Source: Gallionella sp. (lineage in GTDB: Bacteria; Pseudomonadota; Gammaproteobacteria; Burkholderiales; Gallionellaceae). From it: 59,531 nt of DNA. The notes beneath the pieces were generated by a model that searched no databases, was not told where the DNA came from, and saw nothing but the letters and a program-made list of their open reading frames with translations. Each line of letters starts with the position of its first letter. The first letter of the stretch is position 1. This document shows, one piece after another, positions 16,820 through 24,126 of the stretch. Made by a program: the position numbers and the translations under genes. Location of the stretch: contig JAQTYN010000016.1 in the NCBI GenBank assembly GCA_028688275.1, positions 1 through 59,531 of the forward strand, in the 5' to 3' direction.

Positions 16820-17029
16820 TTATTTGCCGATATGGATTTTGTTATTTTCGCCAGCAACATTGACAGCGGTTCCGCCGTGGTCAGCCTTAGCGGATTGTGT
16901 GGGCGAGGTGGGTTTGTCGTCTTTGGGATATTTCCACGCAAAGATAGCCCAGACCACTCCAAACACAGTAAAAACCGTGCTAATCAGCGTCAGTACTTCG
17001 TTACTTTTAATCCAGTTGAGCCAATCCAT
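16820..17029 (-). CDS. Small one-span membrane protein with C-terminal signalling-type motif
   Basis: Sixty-nine-residue protein preceded by a strong GGGGGA ribosome site. A single hydrophobic segment (about residues 12-33, LTLISTVFTVFGVVWAIFAW) is followed by a charged linker. The C-terminal motif DHGGTAVNVAGENNKIHIG aligns residue by residue with the N-terminus of the TPR protein encoded one base downstream. Size and layout resemble a membrane-acting effector recruited by a partner through matching motifs, but no effector activity is shown by the sequence. A role as a simple membrane anchor for the TPR protein is equally possible. Confidence 0.7.
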   Translation of the reverse strand: MDWLNWIKSNEVLTLISTVFTVFGVVWAIFAWKYPKDDKPTSPTQSAKADHGGTAVNVAGENNKIHIGK

Positions 17030-17138
17030 GTTTCCCCCGTTGACATGTTAAAACGCCATCTGCCGCAGCGGACGGAATACTACCCGCGCAATAGGGAGAT
17101 GCAAAGTGGATTTGCTTGTAGAATGAAAACTCGCATTT

Positions 17139-17277
17139 AAAACGAGACTTAGGGAAGCACTGATTTATTCGGATTTTGTCATTCCTGCGGAAGCAGGAAT
17201 TCAGTTAAATCAAACAGCTGGATCCCCGCCTTTGCGGGGACGACGAATAAATCAGTGTTGCCTTAGTCGTTCGTTTT
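17139..17277. repeat. CTWAG palindromic element, copy A
   Basis: Imperfect terminal inverted repeats of about 33 bases: left ...CTTAGGGAAGCACTGATTTATTCG, right arm its inverse, with flanking AAAACGA on both sides. The interior has two more hairpins (CATTCCTGC/GCAGGAAT and TCCCCGCC/GGCGGGGA type). It is flanked by CTTAG at both ends. It fills most of the gap between the TPR unit and the DUF302 gene. Confidence 0.75.
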
Positions 17278-17376
17278 GAGTTGCTAGCGAGGATCAGCGT
17301 CACGCATTCACGCGATCAACTTATCCATGATCTTTTAAATCAGGCAGTTATCCTGCCGCCATGACAGAGGTGAACC

Positions 17377-17760
17377 ATGTTTTACATTGTAGAAACAGAT
17401 AAATCTTTCGATCAAGCCACGTCAGACTTGGAATTGGCCGTCCAAAATAATCATTTTGGGGTGCTGCATATTCATGATTTGGGCAGTACTCTGCGTAAAA
17501 AGGGCATGGTTTTCGATGAGCAGTGCAAAATTTTTGAGGTCTGCAATCCTGGTCACGCAACGGAGGTACTCGCCACCGATATGCGCCTGAATATGGCGTT
17601 GCCTTGTCGTATCTCTGTGTGGACGGAAAGAGGCAAAACCCATATTGGTCTGATTAAACCGAAAGACATGCTGTCTGCGCTGTCGCAAGATGCAAAGCTG
17701 GTCGCCATCGCGACCGAAGTGGAAGCGCAAACGATACGTATGGTGGATGAGGCAAAATAG
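17377..17760 (+). CDS. DUF302 family protein
   Basis: Protein of 127 residues matching the DUF302 fold. The characteristic stretch GVLHIHDLGSTLRKKG is followed by FEVCNPGHATEVLATDMRLNM and PCRISVWTERG. Proteins of this family are small, widespread in sulfur and metal metabolising bacteria, and of unknown biochemical role. The ATG at 17377 follows AGAGGTG. It reads in the same direction as the membrane protein at 17822, about 60 bases away. Confidence 0.8.
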   Translation: MFYIVETDKSFDQATSDLELAVQNNHFGVLHIHDLGSTLRKKGMVFDEQCKIFEVCNPGHATEVLATDMRLNMALPCRISVWTERGKTHIGLIKPKDMLSALSQDAKLVAIATEVEAQTIRMVDEAK

Positions 17761-17821
17761 CACAGGGATGATGTGCGGGCCGAGTATGAATAGATGCTGT
17801 CTACATTAAACAGCGGAGGGA

Positions 17822-18220
17822 ATGATGATGTCTGAAGTACGCGCGCTTGATTTTTCCGTTATCGACGATGCCAAACGTCCTTTCGTGGTCGAGTGGCTGC
17901 GTGATCGGAGTGCTTTTCATACTTGGTTTTCGTCGCTGATTACGGGAAGCTTTGTATTGCTGACCTTGTTTGGCAATAAACCTGGTTTTGCCGCGCCCAG
18001 TGCGGTCATTTTATCGTTGGCGATTGGCTTGCTGCTGCTCGCGCTGTTATGTAATTTGGTCTGTGTCTGGTCCATTCCCAGTTGGAAATTTCGAGTGGGG
18101 ACAGGAATGCTGAAAGATGCAACCGTCATGCGGCGCGAGCTGGCTATTACGGCGTGGATAGGGGTGATTGCCTTTGTGTGCGGATTGACGCTTGCCTTTA
18201 TTGGCAATATGCCTGTTTGA
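17822..18220 (+). CDS. Three-span membrane protein of unknown function
   Basis: Protein of up to 132 residues. Three ATGs in a row (17822, 17825, 17828) follow GGAGGGA, and the third has the best spacing. Hydrophobic segments lie at about residues 35-55, 60-85 and 105-128. No domain recognised. It lies between the DUF302 gene and the zinc-type cluster on the same strand. Confidence 0.65.
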   Translation: MMMSEVRALDFSVIDDAKRPFVVEWLRDRSAFHTWFSSLITGSFVLLTLFGNKPGFAAPSAVILSLAIGLLLLALLCNLVCVWSIPSWKFRVGTGMLKDATVMRRELAITAWIGVIAFVCGLTLAFIGNMPV

Positions 18221-18253
18221 GGTGCCCACGCAGACGGCTATCGTCTTTTTTCC

Positions 18254-18276
18254 TTGATATGTCATTGCGTTATCAA
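18254..18276 (+). promoter_or_regulatory. Possible operator upstream of the zinc-type cluster
   Basis: TTGATA and TATCAA form an inverted repeat spanning 23 bases. It overlaps an alternative ATG (18259) of the DUF2946-like gene. It does not match the known Zur consensus, so it is only a candidate. Confidence 0.2.
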
Positions 18277-18300
18277 AAGGGCTTGGTTAAACTGCGCGCC

Positions 18301-18609
18301 ATGTTTCGTCGCCTATTTCCTCAATCGCTGCTGATAATCGCTTTGCTGTTCGCGCAGCTAGGTGGCGTGACGCATGGCATTTCCCATTTATTTAGTAAGC
18401 CTTCCCATCGAGCTGAGCAGCCTCTCCCCAACGATCAACACTGCGACTTGTGCGAAGTCTATGCGCAAATTGGCGGTGCGATTCATAGCAGTTCCCTGAC
18501 TTTTGACCCGCAACGTGTGCTGGGTATCCCACATGCGGAAGTGCTACGTCAACGTGTCGCCTCCCATTTCGTTCCTTTCTCGGCACGCGCTCCCCCTTAT
18601 TCTGCTTAA
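18301..18609 (+). CDS. DUF2946-like small protein
   Basis: About 102 residues from the ATG at 18301 (an ATG at 18259 adds 14 residues). An N-terminal hydrophobic segment (about 8-25) acts as signal or anchor. It is followed by a histidine-rich stretch and HCDLCEVYAQIGGAI, the conserved cysteine/histidine core of DUF2946-type proteins, which usually sit beside metal-uptake genes. Here it precedes the porin, zinc-binding protein and permease genes, so a role in metal handling in the periplasm is inferred. Its TAA stop coincides with the left end of a palindromic element. Confidence 0.65.
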   Translation: MFRRLFPQSLLIIALLFAQLGGVTHGISHLFSKPSHRAEQPLPNDQHCDLCEVYAQIGGAIHSSSLTFDPQRVLGIPHAEVLRQRVASHFVPFSARAPPYSA

Positions 18610-18717
18610 GCAGCACAGATTTATTCGGATTCTGTCGCGATTGTGAAAGCAGAAACCCAGCAAAACATGGGTTCACCTCCGTCGCGGCGAGGATGAATAA
18701 ATCCGCATTTCTCTAGG
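18605..18717. repeat. CTWAG palindromic element, copy B
   Basis: Left arm AGATTTATTCGG (18617-18628) and right arm GATGAATAAATC (18692-18703), with CTTAAG and CTAGG at the outer ends and GC-rich hairpins within. The left end supplies the stop codon of the DUF2946-like gene. Confidence 0.6.
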
Positions 18718-18776
18718 CATCCGTCGTTGTTGACGCGAGGTCTTATCTGCCAAATAGTGAATTTGTGGAGTTCCTG

Positions 18777-20174
18777 ATGTTCAAAAAAACGATTTTAAGC
18801 GTGGCACTGACCACGCTGTTGTCGCAGCCTTTTTATACCTTCGCCGCCGAAAGTTCGGATTTACAAGCATTACGGTCCGAAATGGCGCAGCTCAAGCTGC
18901 AATATCAACAGTTAGAAAAACGCTTGCAACAAGCAGAAGTCAACGCGCAACAAGCGCAAGCGGGCAGCCAGCAGGCGGTTGTCGCCAGCCAACAAGCGGT
19001 CGAAGTTGCACGCACGCAAACGGTTCCGTCGTCATCCCCAGCAGCCTCATCCGAAGGCGCATTTAACCCTGCGATGTCGCTGATTTTGGCAGGGACTTAC
19101 GGGCAAGTGAAACAAAGCCCCGCCATTCCAGCCACGGGTTTTGCCATGAATAGCAATCCAGGTCATCAGCAAGGCTTTAATTTGGGGGAGTCTGAATTGG
19201 GCATTACGGCCAATATCGACCCACAATTTCGCGGCGTAGCGACCATGGCACTGGCTCCTGCGGGCGGCATCACGGTGGAAAATGCTTTTGTCCAAAACAG
19301 TGGTCTGGGCAATGGGCTGAATTTGAAATTTGGAAGGTTCTTTTCGGGGCTGGGCTATTTGAATGAGCAACATGCCCACGCGTGGGACTTTGTCGATCAA
19401 CCGCTGGTGTATGCGACGCTGTGGAATAACCAAATTGGTGAAGATGGGGTGCAACTAAAATGGTTAGCTCCAACCGATATGTTCATCGAATTGGGCGGCG
19501 AAATTGGGCGCGGGCGCAGCTTTCCTGCCACGGATAGACAAAACCGCAACGGCACGGGCGCGGGGACGATTTTTGCGCATATCGGCGATGACATTGGCTT
19601 CGAGCATAGTTGGCGGGCGGGCGCATCGTTGTATGACACCAAGCGTGTGAATGCGGCGAGTGCGGGCGTGCCTGATTTATTGGGCACCGTGGGCGGCGTG
19701 AATACGCAATTCAGCGGCGACAGTCGCACCATGGGATTGGATTTTGTGTGGAAATATAGTCCGAATGGCAATACCGCGAATCGTTATTTCAAGGTGCAAG
19801 GGGAGTATTTTAGCCGTCGTGAAACGGGGATGCTGACTTACAACGCCGCTGTGACGGATACGTTTAGCAATACCCAAAGTGGCTGGTATTTGCAAAGCGT
19901 CTATCAATTTATGCCACATTGGCGTGCAGGGATGCGTTATGACCAGCTCAACCCTGGCACGGCAACGGTGGGGGTATTGAATGCGGGTAATGTGATTAGC
20001 AACTATGCTTTCAAACCGACGCGTACCAGTGTGATGCTGGATTACAGTCCCAGCGAATTTTCACGTTTACGCCTGCAACTAGCCAACGACCAATCGCGTC
20101 AGGGCTTAACGGATAATCAGTTGTTTATTCAATATATTATGAGCTTAGGGGCGCATGGCGCGCATCAGTATTAG
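18777..20174 (+). CDS. Outer-membrane porin of a zinc-uptake type cluster
   Basis: About 465 residues from the ATG at 18777, after GGAG. A signal peptide (about 1-23, cleavage near TFA) is followed by a coiled-coil (about 27-75, LRSEMAQLKLQYQQLEKRLQQAE) rich in glutamine and alanine. This is the trimerisation or periplasmic stalk typical of some porins. The rest is a large beta-barrel. The strand-turn pattern and position fit the zinc-regulated outer-membrane porins found upstream of zinc ABC transporter genes. The last residues (GAHGAHQY) are unusual, with no terminal phenylalanine. Zinc specificity is inferred from context only. Confidence 0.7.
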   Translation: MFKKTILSVALTTLLSQPFYTFAAESSDLQALRSEMAQLKLQYQQLEKRLQQAEVNAQQAQAGSQQAVVASQQAVEVARTQTVPSSSPAASSEGAFNPAMSLILAGTYGQVKQSPAIPATGFAMNSNPGHQQGFNLGESELGITANIDPQFRGVATMALAPAGGITVENAFVQNSGLGNGLNLKFGRFFSGLGYLNEQHAHAWDFVDQPLVYATLWNNQIGEDGVQLKWLAPTDMFIELGGEIGRGRSFPATDRQNRNGTGAGTIFAHIGDDIGFEHSWRAGASLYDTKRVNAASAGVPDLLGTVGGVNTQFSGDSRTMGLDFVWKYSPNGNTANRYFKVQGEYFSRRETGMLTYNAAVTDTFSNTQSGWYLQSVYQFMPHWRAGMRYDQLNPGTATVGVLNAGNVISNYAFKPTRTSVMLDYSPSEFSRLRLQLANDQSRQGLTDNQLFIQYIMSLGAHGAHQY

Positions 20175-20218
20175 TTCCCTCCCCCCCAGCCCCTCTCCCA
20201 CAAGTGGGCGAGGGGAGT
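20174..20218. repeat. CCCTCTCCC-type GC-rich palindromic repeat
   Basis: CAGCCCCTCTCCCACAAGTG followed by GGCGAGGGGAG, nearly the same as the copy at 11158-11201. It starts at the porin stop codon and could end or stabilise the porin transcript inside the cluster. Confidence 0.7.
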
Positions 20219-20280
20219 TTAATGGCATCGTGTATAAAATGAAGCATCAAATTCAACACACAGAATTCAAAGGAAAAATC

Positions 20281-21177
20281 ATGAAAAAAATTGTTGCTGT
20301 TTTATTTTTACTCTTCACCCACACCACTGCCCACGCGGAAGTGAACGTCTTTGCTTGCGAACCTGAATGGGCGGCACTCACCCAATTATTGGCGGGGAAA
20401 CAAGCCACGATTTACACCGCGACGGGCGCGTTGCAAGACCCACACCGCGTGGAAGCGCGCCCCAGCTTGATCGCCAAAGCCCGCCGCGCAAACTTGGTGG
20501 TTTGCACAGGTGCAGAACTTGAGGTCGCTTGGCTGCCTGTGATTTTGCGTGAATCGGGCAACAGTGCGGTGCAAGTTGGCAGTGCTGGCTATTTCTTGGC
20601 GGCACAATCCGTGAAAATGTTGGATGTCCCCACCCATTTAGATCGCGCCAATGGCGATGTTCACGCGGGTGGTAACCCCCATATTCAAACCGATGCGCGC
20701 AACTTTTTGCCCATCGCAGACGCACTCAGCAAACGCTTGGTGCAGCTCGATCCTGCCAACAGCGCGTATTACCAACAACAACTCGCCACCTTTAATCAAC
20801 AATGGCACGCCGCGCTGGTGAAGTGGGAAAAGCAAGCCGCACCCTTGCAAGGCGTGTCTATTCTGGTGCAGCACGATGGTTTCCCGTATCTTAATCAATG
20901 GCTGGGCATGAAACAAATTGCTTCACTCGAACCTAAGCCTGGCATGGAACCCAGTGCGTCTTACTTGAACAGCGTACTCACGACCCTGCAACAACATCCC
21001 GTCAAGATGGTGATTCGTGCCGCTTATCAAGACGCTCGCCCAAGCGAATGGATTGCGGAACGCGCTCATCTCCACGCCGTCGCACTGCCTTACACGGTAG
21101 GGGGTTCGGATAAAGCCATCGATTTATTTAGCTTGTTTGACGACACCCTTGCACAGCTGCTTGCTGGATTGAAATAA
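20281..21177 (+). CDS. Zinc/manganese ABC transporter substrate-binding protein
   Basis: Periplasmic cluster 9 metal-binding protein, 298 residues from the ATG at 20281 after AAAGGA. A 19-residue signal peptide is followed by the ZnuA/TroA-like fold. Likely metal histidines lie in DPHRVEARPS, GGNPHIQTDARN and QHDGFPYL. There is no long histidine-rich loop as in E. coli ZnuA. It is separated by one base from the permease gene, so the two are cotranscribed. Zinc is the likely substrate given the DUF2946 and porin neighbours, but manganese cannot be excluded. Confidence 0.85.
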   Translation: MKKIVAVLFLLFTHTTAHAEVNVFACEPEWAALTQLLAGKQATIYTATGALQDPHRVEARPSLIAKARRANLVVCTGAELEVAWLPVILRESGNSAVQVGSAGYFLAAQSVKMLDVPTHLDRANGDVHAGGNPHIQTDARNFLPIADALSKRLVQLDPANSAYYQQQLATFNQQWHAALVKWEKQAAPLQGVSILVQHDGFPYLNQWLGMKQIASLEPKPGMEPSASYLNSVLTTLQQHPVKMVIRAAYQDARPSEWIAERAHLHAVALPYTVGGSDKAIDLFSLFDDTLAQLLAGLK

Positions 21178-21178
21178 C

Positions 21179-21937
21179 ATGGAACTCGATATTCTGATTC
21201 CTGCTTTTATCGCAGGCTTATTGGTGCTCACCACCCACATTCCGCTGGGCATGAAAGTGTTGGCACGCGGGGTGATTTTTGCGGATATTGCCATTGCCCA
21301 AATAGCTGGCTTGGGCGTGGTCATTGCCTCTATGCTAAATCTCACTGACCATCCGCTGCTGGTGCAACTCACCGCCGCCACCAGTGCAATGTGCGGTGCC
21401 GCATTGCTGAGCGTAATTGAGCATTATTTTGATGAAGTCAAAGAAGCCTGCATTGGGCTGACTTTTGTACTGGCTGCGTGTGCAGGAATTTTATTATTGA
21501 GCCACGATGTTCATGGGGATGAGCACCTCAAAGACTTGCTGATCGGGCAAATTCTTTGGGTCAACAGCTCACAATTGATCGCCACCGCCGCTTTGAGTGC
21601 CGCGCTCTTGCTCTTTTGGCAATGGCGACGCGCAACCTTAGGGCGCATGGGCTTTTACGGCATGTTTGCTTTGGCAGTGACGGCATCTGTGCAACTGGTC
21701 GGTGTATATTTGGTGTTCGCCAGCCTGATCGTTCCCGCACTCACCACCCATCACGTAGTTCGACATCGCATCATCTATGCCTATACTATTGGGATCATCG
21801 GCTATGCGATAGGATTGTATTTATCCGAATGGATGGATTTGCCTTCAGGAGCCGCCATTGTTTGGAGCATGGCGATGGTCGGGGGTGTGGTGGCACTGGG
21901 GTTGAAACTTTGGATGAAACGACCCGATAGTGCTTGA
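21179..21937 (+). CDS. ZnuB-type metal ABC transporter permease
   Basis: Inner-membrane permease of 252 residues with about seven or eight membrane segments, of the ABC-3 family. IPLGMKVLARGVIFADIAIAQ is the conserved region before the second span. It follows the binding-protein gene after one base. No ATP-binding subunit gene (znuC) follows. The next 190 bases are repeats and then a gene in the opposite direction, so the ATPase must be encoded elsewhere or shared. Confidence 0.88.
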   Translation: MELDILIPAFIAGLLVLTTHIPLGMKVLARGVIFADIAIAQIAGLGVVIASMLNLTDHPLLVQLTAATSAMCGAALLSVIEHYFDEVKEACIGLTFVLAACAGILLLSHDVHGDEHLKDLLIGQILWVNSSQLIATAALSAALLLFWQWRRATLGRMGFYGMFALAVTASVQLVGVYLVFASLIVPALTTHHVVRHRIIYAYTIGIIGYAIGLYLSEWMDLPSGAAIVWSMAMVGGVVALGLKLWMKRPDSA

Positions 21938-21965
21938 GAAACACTTCGCATAGTTGGAATGCGAT

Positions 21966-22113
21966 GAAATCTAGTGAGACGCTGATTTAATCTTACGTTC
22001 ATGGTTCGACAAGCTCACCACGAACGTAAAATTAATAGAATCAACGAATTAAATCTATTTACCCTTCGACATGCTTATGGCTCAGAGCAAAGGGATTTAA
22101 TTCTGCCTAAATT
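21966..22113. repeat. CTWAG palindromic element, copy C, with PELVEG-type core
   Basis: Outer arms AAATCTAGTGAGACGCTGAT... and the inverse of ...ATTCTGCCTAAATTT. The inner part has GTTCGACAAGCTCACCACGAAC and CCCTTCGACATGCTTATGG modules shared with 4878-4938 and 51357-51512. It starts about 28 bases after the permease stop. Confidence 0.65.
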
Positions 22114-22128
22114 TGCTATTCGGCTGCT

Positions 22129-22749
22129 TTATGTCGCTTTGCGATGGCGAATAAATTCGCTGATGGCGGGGAGTAGGGTGATGACCATAATGCCGACAAT
22201 AATCAGGGTTAGGTTGTTTTTGACCACGGGGATATTGCCGAAAAAGTAGCCCGTTAAGGTCAGCGAACCGATCCAAGCCAAGCTGCCCAGCGCACTGAAG
22301 GTCAAAAACAGTCGATAACTCATCGCACCCAGCCCTGCCACAAACGGGGCAAAGGTGCGGATGATAGGCAGAAAGCGGGCGAAGAGGATGGTTTTGCCAC
22401 CGTGCTTTTCGTAAAACGCGTGGGTTTTAGCCAAGTGTTCCTGTTTAATCCAGCGTCCACCGAGTTTTTCAAAGAAGCGCAAGCCCAAGGTGCGTCCTAT
22501 CCAGTAGTTGGTGTTGTCGCCACTAAATGCCGCCAACATCAACAAGGGGGCGAGATAGTGCAACTCCAACGCGCCTAAGCCGCACAACGCGCCCGCTACA
22601 AATAGCAGGGAATCCCCTGGCAGAAATGGCGTGACGATTAGCCCTGTTTCGGCAAAAATAATCGCAAAAAGAATGGCATAGACCCATAGCCCATATTCAT
22701 TGGTGAGGGCTAAAAGGTGGGTGTCTAGGTGTAGGATAAGGTCTAGCAA
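22129..22749 (-). CDS. DedA/VTT-domain membrane protein
   Basis: Inner-membrane protein of the DedA family, which includes lipid scramblases/flippases for undecaprenyl phosphate and phosphatidylethanolamine. It shows the typical FAETGLIVTPFLPGDSLLF, the GDNTNYWIGR motif and FARFLPIIRTFAPFVAG with the conserved arginines. The open frame extends to an ATG at 22824, but those codons translate a GC-rich repeat. The TTG at 22749 gives 206 residues, the usual DedA N-terminus (LDLILHLDTHLLAL) and size. It is transcribed after secF, with a repeat in between. Confidence 0.88.
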   Translation of the reverse strand: MLDLILHLDTHLLALTNEYGLWVYAILFAIIFAETGLIVTPFLPGDSLLFVAGALCGLGALELHYLAPLLMLAAFSGDNTNYWIGRTLGLRFFEKLGGRWIKQEHLAKTHAFYEKHGGKTILFARFLPIIRTFAPFVAGLGAMSYRLFLTFSALGSLAWIGSLTLTGYFFGNIPVVKNNLTLIIVGIMVITLLPAISEFIRHRKAT

Positions 22750-22774
22750 GGGATACTTTCTGTGGGTGTGTTTT

Positions 22775-22879
22775 TCCCTCGCCCCAGTCCCTCTCCCAAG
22801 GGGCGAGGGACTTTCCAACCCCAACTCCCTTCACCCTTCGGGAGAAGGGCTGGGGATGAGGGGTGGGGACGAGGGCGGG
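22775..22879. repeat. Compound GC-rich palindromic repeat
   Basis: Contains CCCTCTCCCAAGGGGCGAGGGA and CCCTTCACCCTTCGGGAGAAGGG hairpins plus CTGGGGATGAGGGGTGGGG. It fills the gap between the secF stop (22882) and dedA. Same family as 11158, 20174 and the aroA insertion. Confidence 0.7.
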
Positions 22880-22881
22880 GG

Positions 22882-23982
22882 TTAAGGTAGGACTTCTTCC
22901 GCTTCAACTTTTTCAGGCTTGATAAAGTCTTCACGCGATACGCCAAACATCATCAGCAAGGGGCTGGCAACCAGTACGGACGAGTAGATACTGAATAAAA
23001 TGCCGATGGTCAATGCCATGGCGAAGTAGTGCAGGGTTTCGCCGCCCAAAAACAACATCGCACCGACCATCATTTGGGTGCAACCGTGGGTGATGATGGT
23101 GCGGGACATGGTGCGGGTGATGGCGTTGTCGATGATTTCTGCGGTGCCCGCTTGACGCATTTTGCGGAAGTTTTCGCGAATACGGTCAAATACCACCACG
23201 GATTCATTGACTGAGTAGCCTAATACCGCCAATACCGCTGCCAACACGGACAGCGAGAATTCCCATTGGAAAAATGCGAAGAAGCCCAGAATAATCACCA
23301 CATCGTGTAAGTTGGCGATAATGGCGGACAAACCAAACTTCCATTCAAAGCGTATCCACAAGTACCCAACAATGCCGATAGACACCAGTAACAACGCCAT
23401 CGCACCATTTTCCACCAAATCTTTGCCGACTTGAGGGCCGACAAATTCTACGCGACGCAGTGTGACTTTAGCCTCATCATCCTTTTTGAGTAATGGTGTT
23501 GTGCAATTGAAAGATAAACCATAGCTTTCTTTCCAGCCTAGGTCATATTTAGCGATATTTGGCTCTTTCAGGCGTTGTTCGCAATATGATCTGACGACTT
23601 GCGGGCAGGTTGTTTCAAACGAACCGTTGCTGCTTGCTGCCTCAGATTGGCAGAGGTTGATAAAGACATTCTCGCTTAATTTCGAGCCAACTTTATTGGC
23701 CTTCAGCGGAATTTGAATCAACACGTCATGACTGGAGCCAAAGTTCTGAACTTGGGCATCAGGAAAACCAGTGCCAGAGAGTTGTTCACGTACTTTATTC
23801 AAGTCCGCCGTTTGCGCGTAATGCACCTCCATCACGGTGCCACCCGTGAAGTCCACCCCAAAATTCAGTCCTTTGGTGAACAAAAAAGCCACAGCAATCA
23901 GAAACGTTACCAGCGAAATGGCCGTGGTATAACGACCATAGCTCATAAACGGAATGTCGCGTTTAATTTTAAAGAGTTCCAT
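22882..23982 (-). CDS. secF: Protein translocase subunit SecF
   Basis: Inner-membrane partner of SecD that uses the proton gradient to pull proteins through SecYEG. Of its 366 residues, the first segment (MELFKIKRDIPFMSYGR) leads into a span, then the periplasmic P4-type domain, then five spans including VLAVLGYSVNESVVVFDRIREN. It is longer than usual (about 310-320 residues). Residues about 105-168 of the periplasmic domain are an insertion with four cysteines (111, 126, 134, 160) not seen in typical SecF. The gene follows secD after 144 bases that contain a period-7 repeat. Confidence 0.95.
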   Translation of the reverse strand: MELFKIKRDIPFMSYGRYTTAISLVTFLIAVAFLFTKGLNFGVDFTGGTVMEVHYAQTADLNKVREQLSGTGFPDAQVQNFGSSHDVLIQIPLKANKVGSKLSENVFINLCQSEAASSNGSFETTCPQVVRSYCEQRLKEPNIAKYDLGWKESYGLSFNCTTPLLKKDDEAKVTLRRVEFVGPQVGKDLVENGAMALLLVSIGIVGYLWIRFEWKFGLSAIIANLHDVVIILGFFAFFQWEFSLSVLAAVLAVLGYSVNESVVVFDRIRENFRKMRQAGTAEIIDNAITRTMSRTIITHGCTQMMVGAMLFLGGETLHYFAMALTIGILFSIYSSVLVASPLLMMFGVSREDFIKPEKVEAEEVLP

Positions 23983-24053
23983 GATTTCTTTCTCATTGTA
24001 GGTCGGGTTTTAATTTGACCGACGGTTTTGCGTGCAAATGATTTGGGTAATTA

Positions 24054-24123
24054 GTCGTTAGCTTCTAGTCTCTAGCTCCTAGTCTCTAACCCCTAACTAA
24101 CGACTAGCGACTAACGACTAACA
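24054..24123. repeat. Period-7 repeat between secD and secF
   Basis: Degenerate tandem heptamers, clearest in ACTAACGACTAGCGACTAAC and its continuation (units CTAACGA, CTAGCGA, CTAACGA), preceded by TAGTCGTTAGC and TAGTCTCTAGC. The arms TAGTCGTTAG and CTAACGACTA can fold on each other. It begins a few bases after the secD stop. Confidence 0.75.
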
Positions 24124-24126
24124 AAT

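Noticed and set aside
24054-24123. Considered as a CRISPR-like array
   Set aside because: Units are 7 bp without spacers of constant length; no cas genes in the window.
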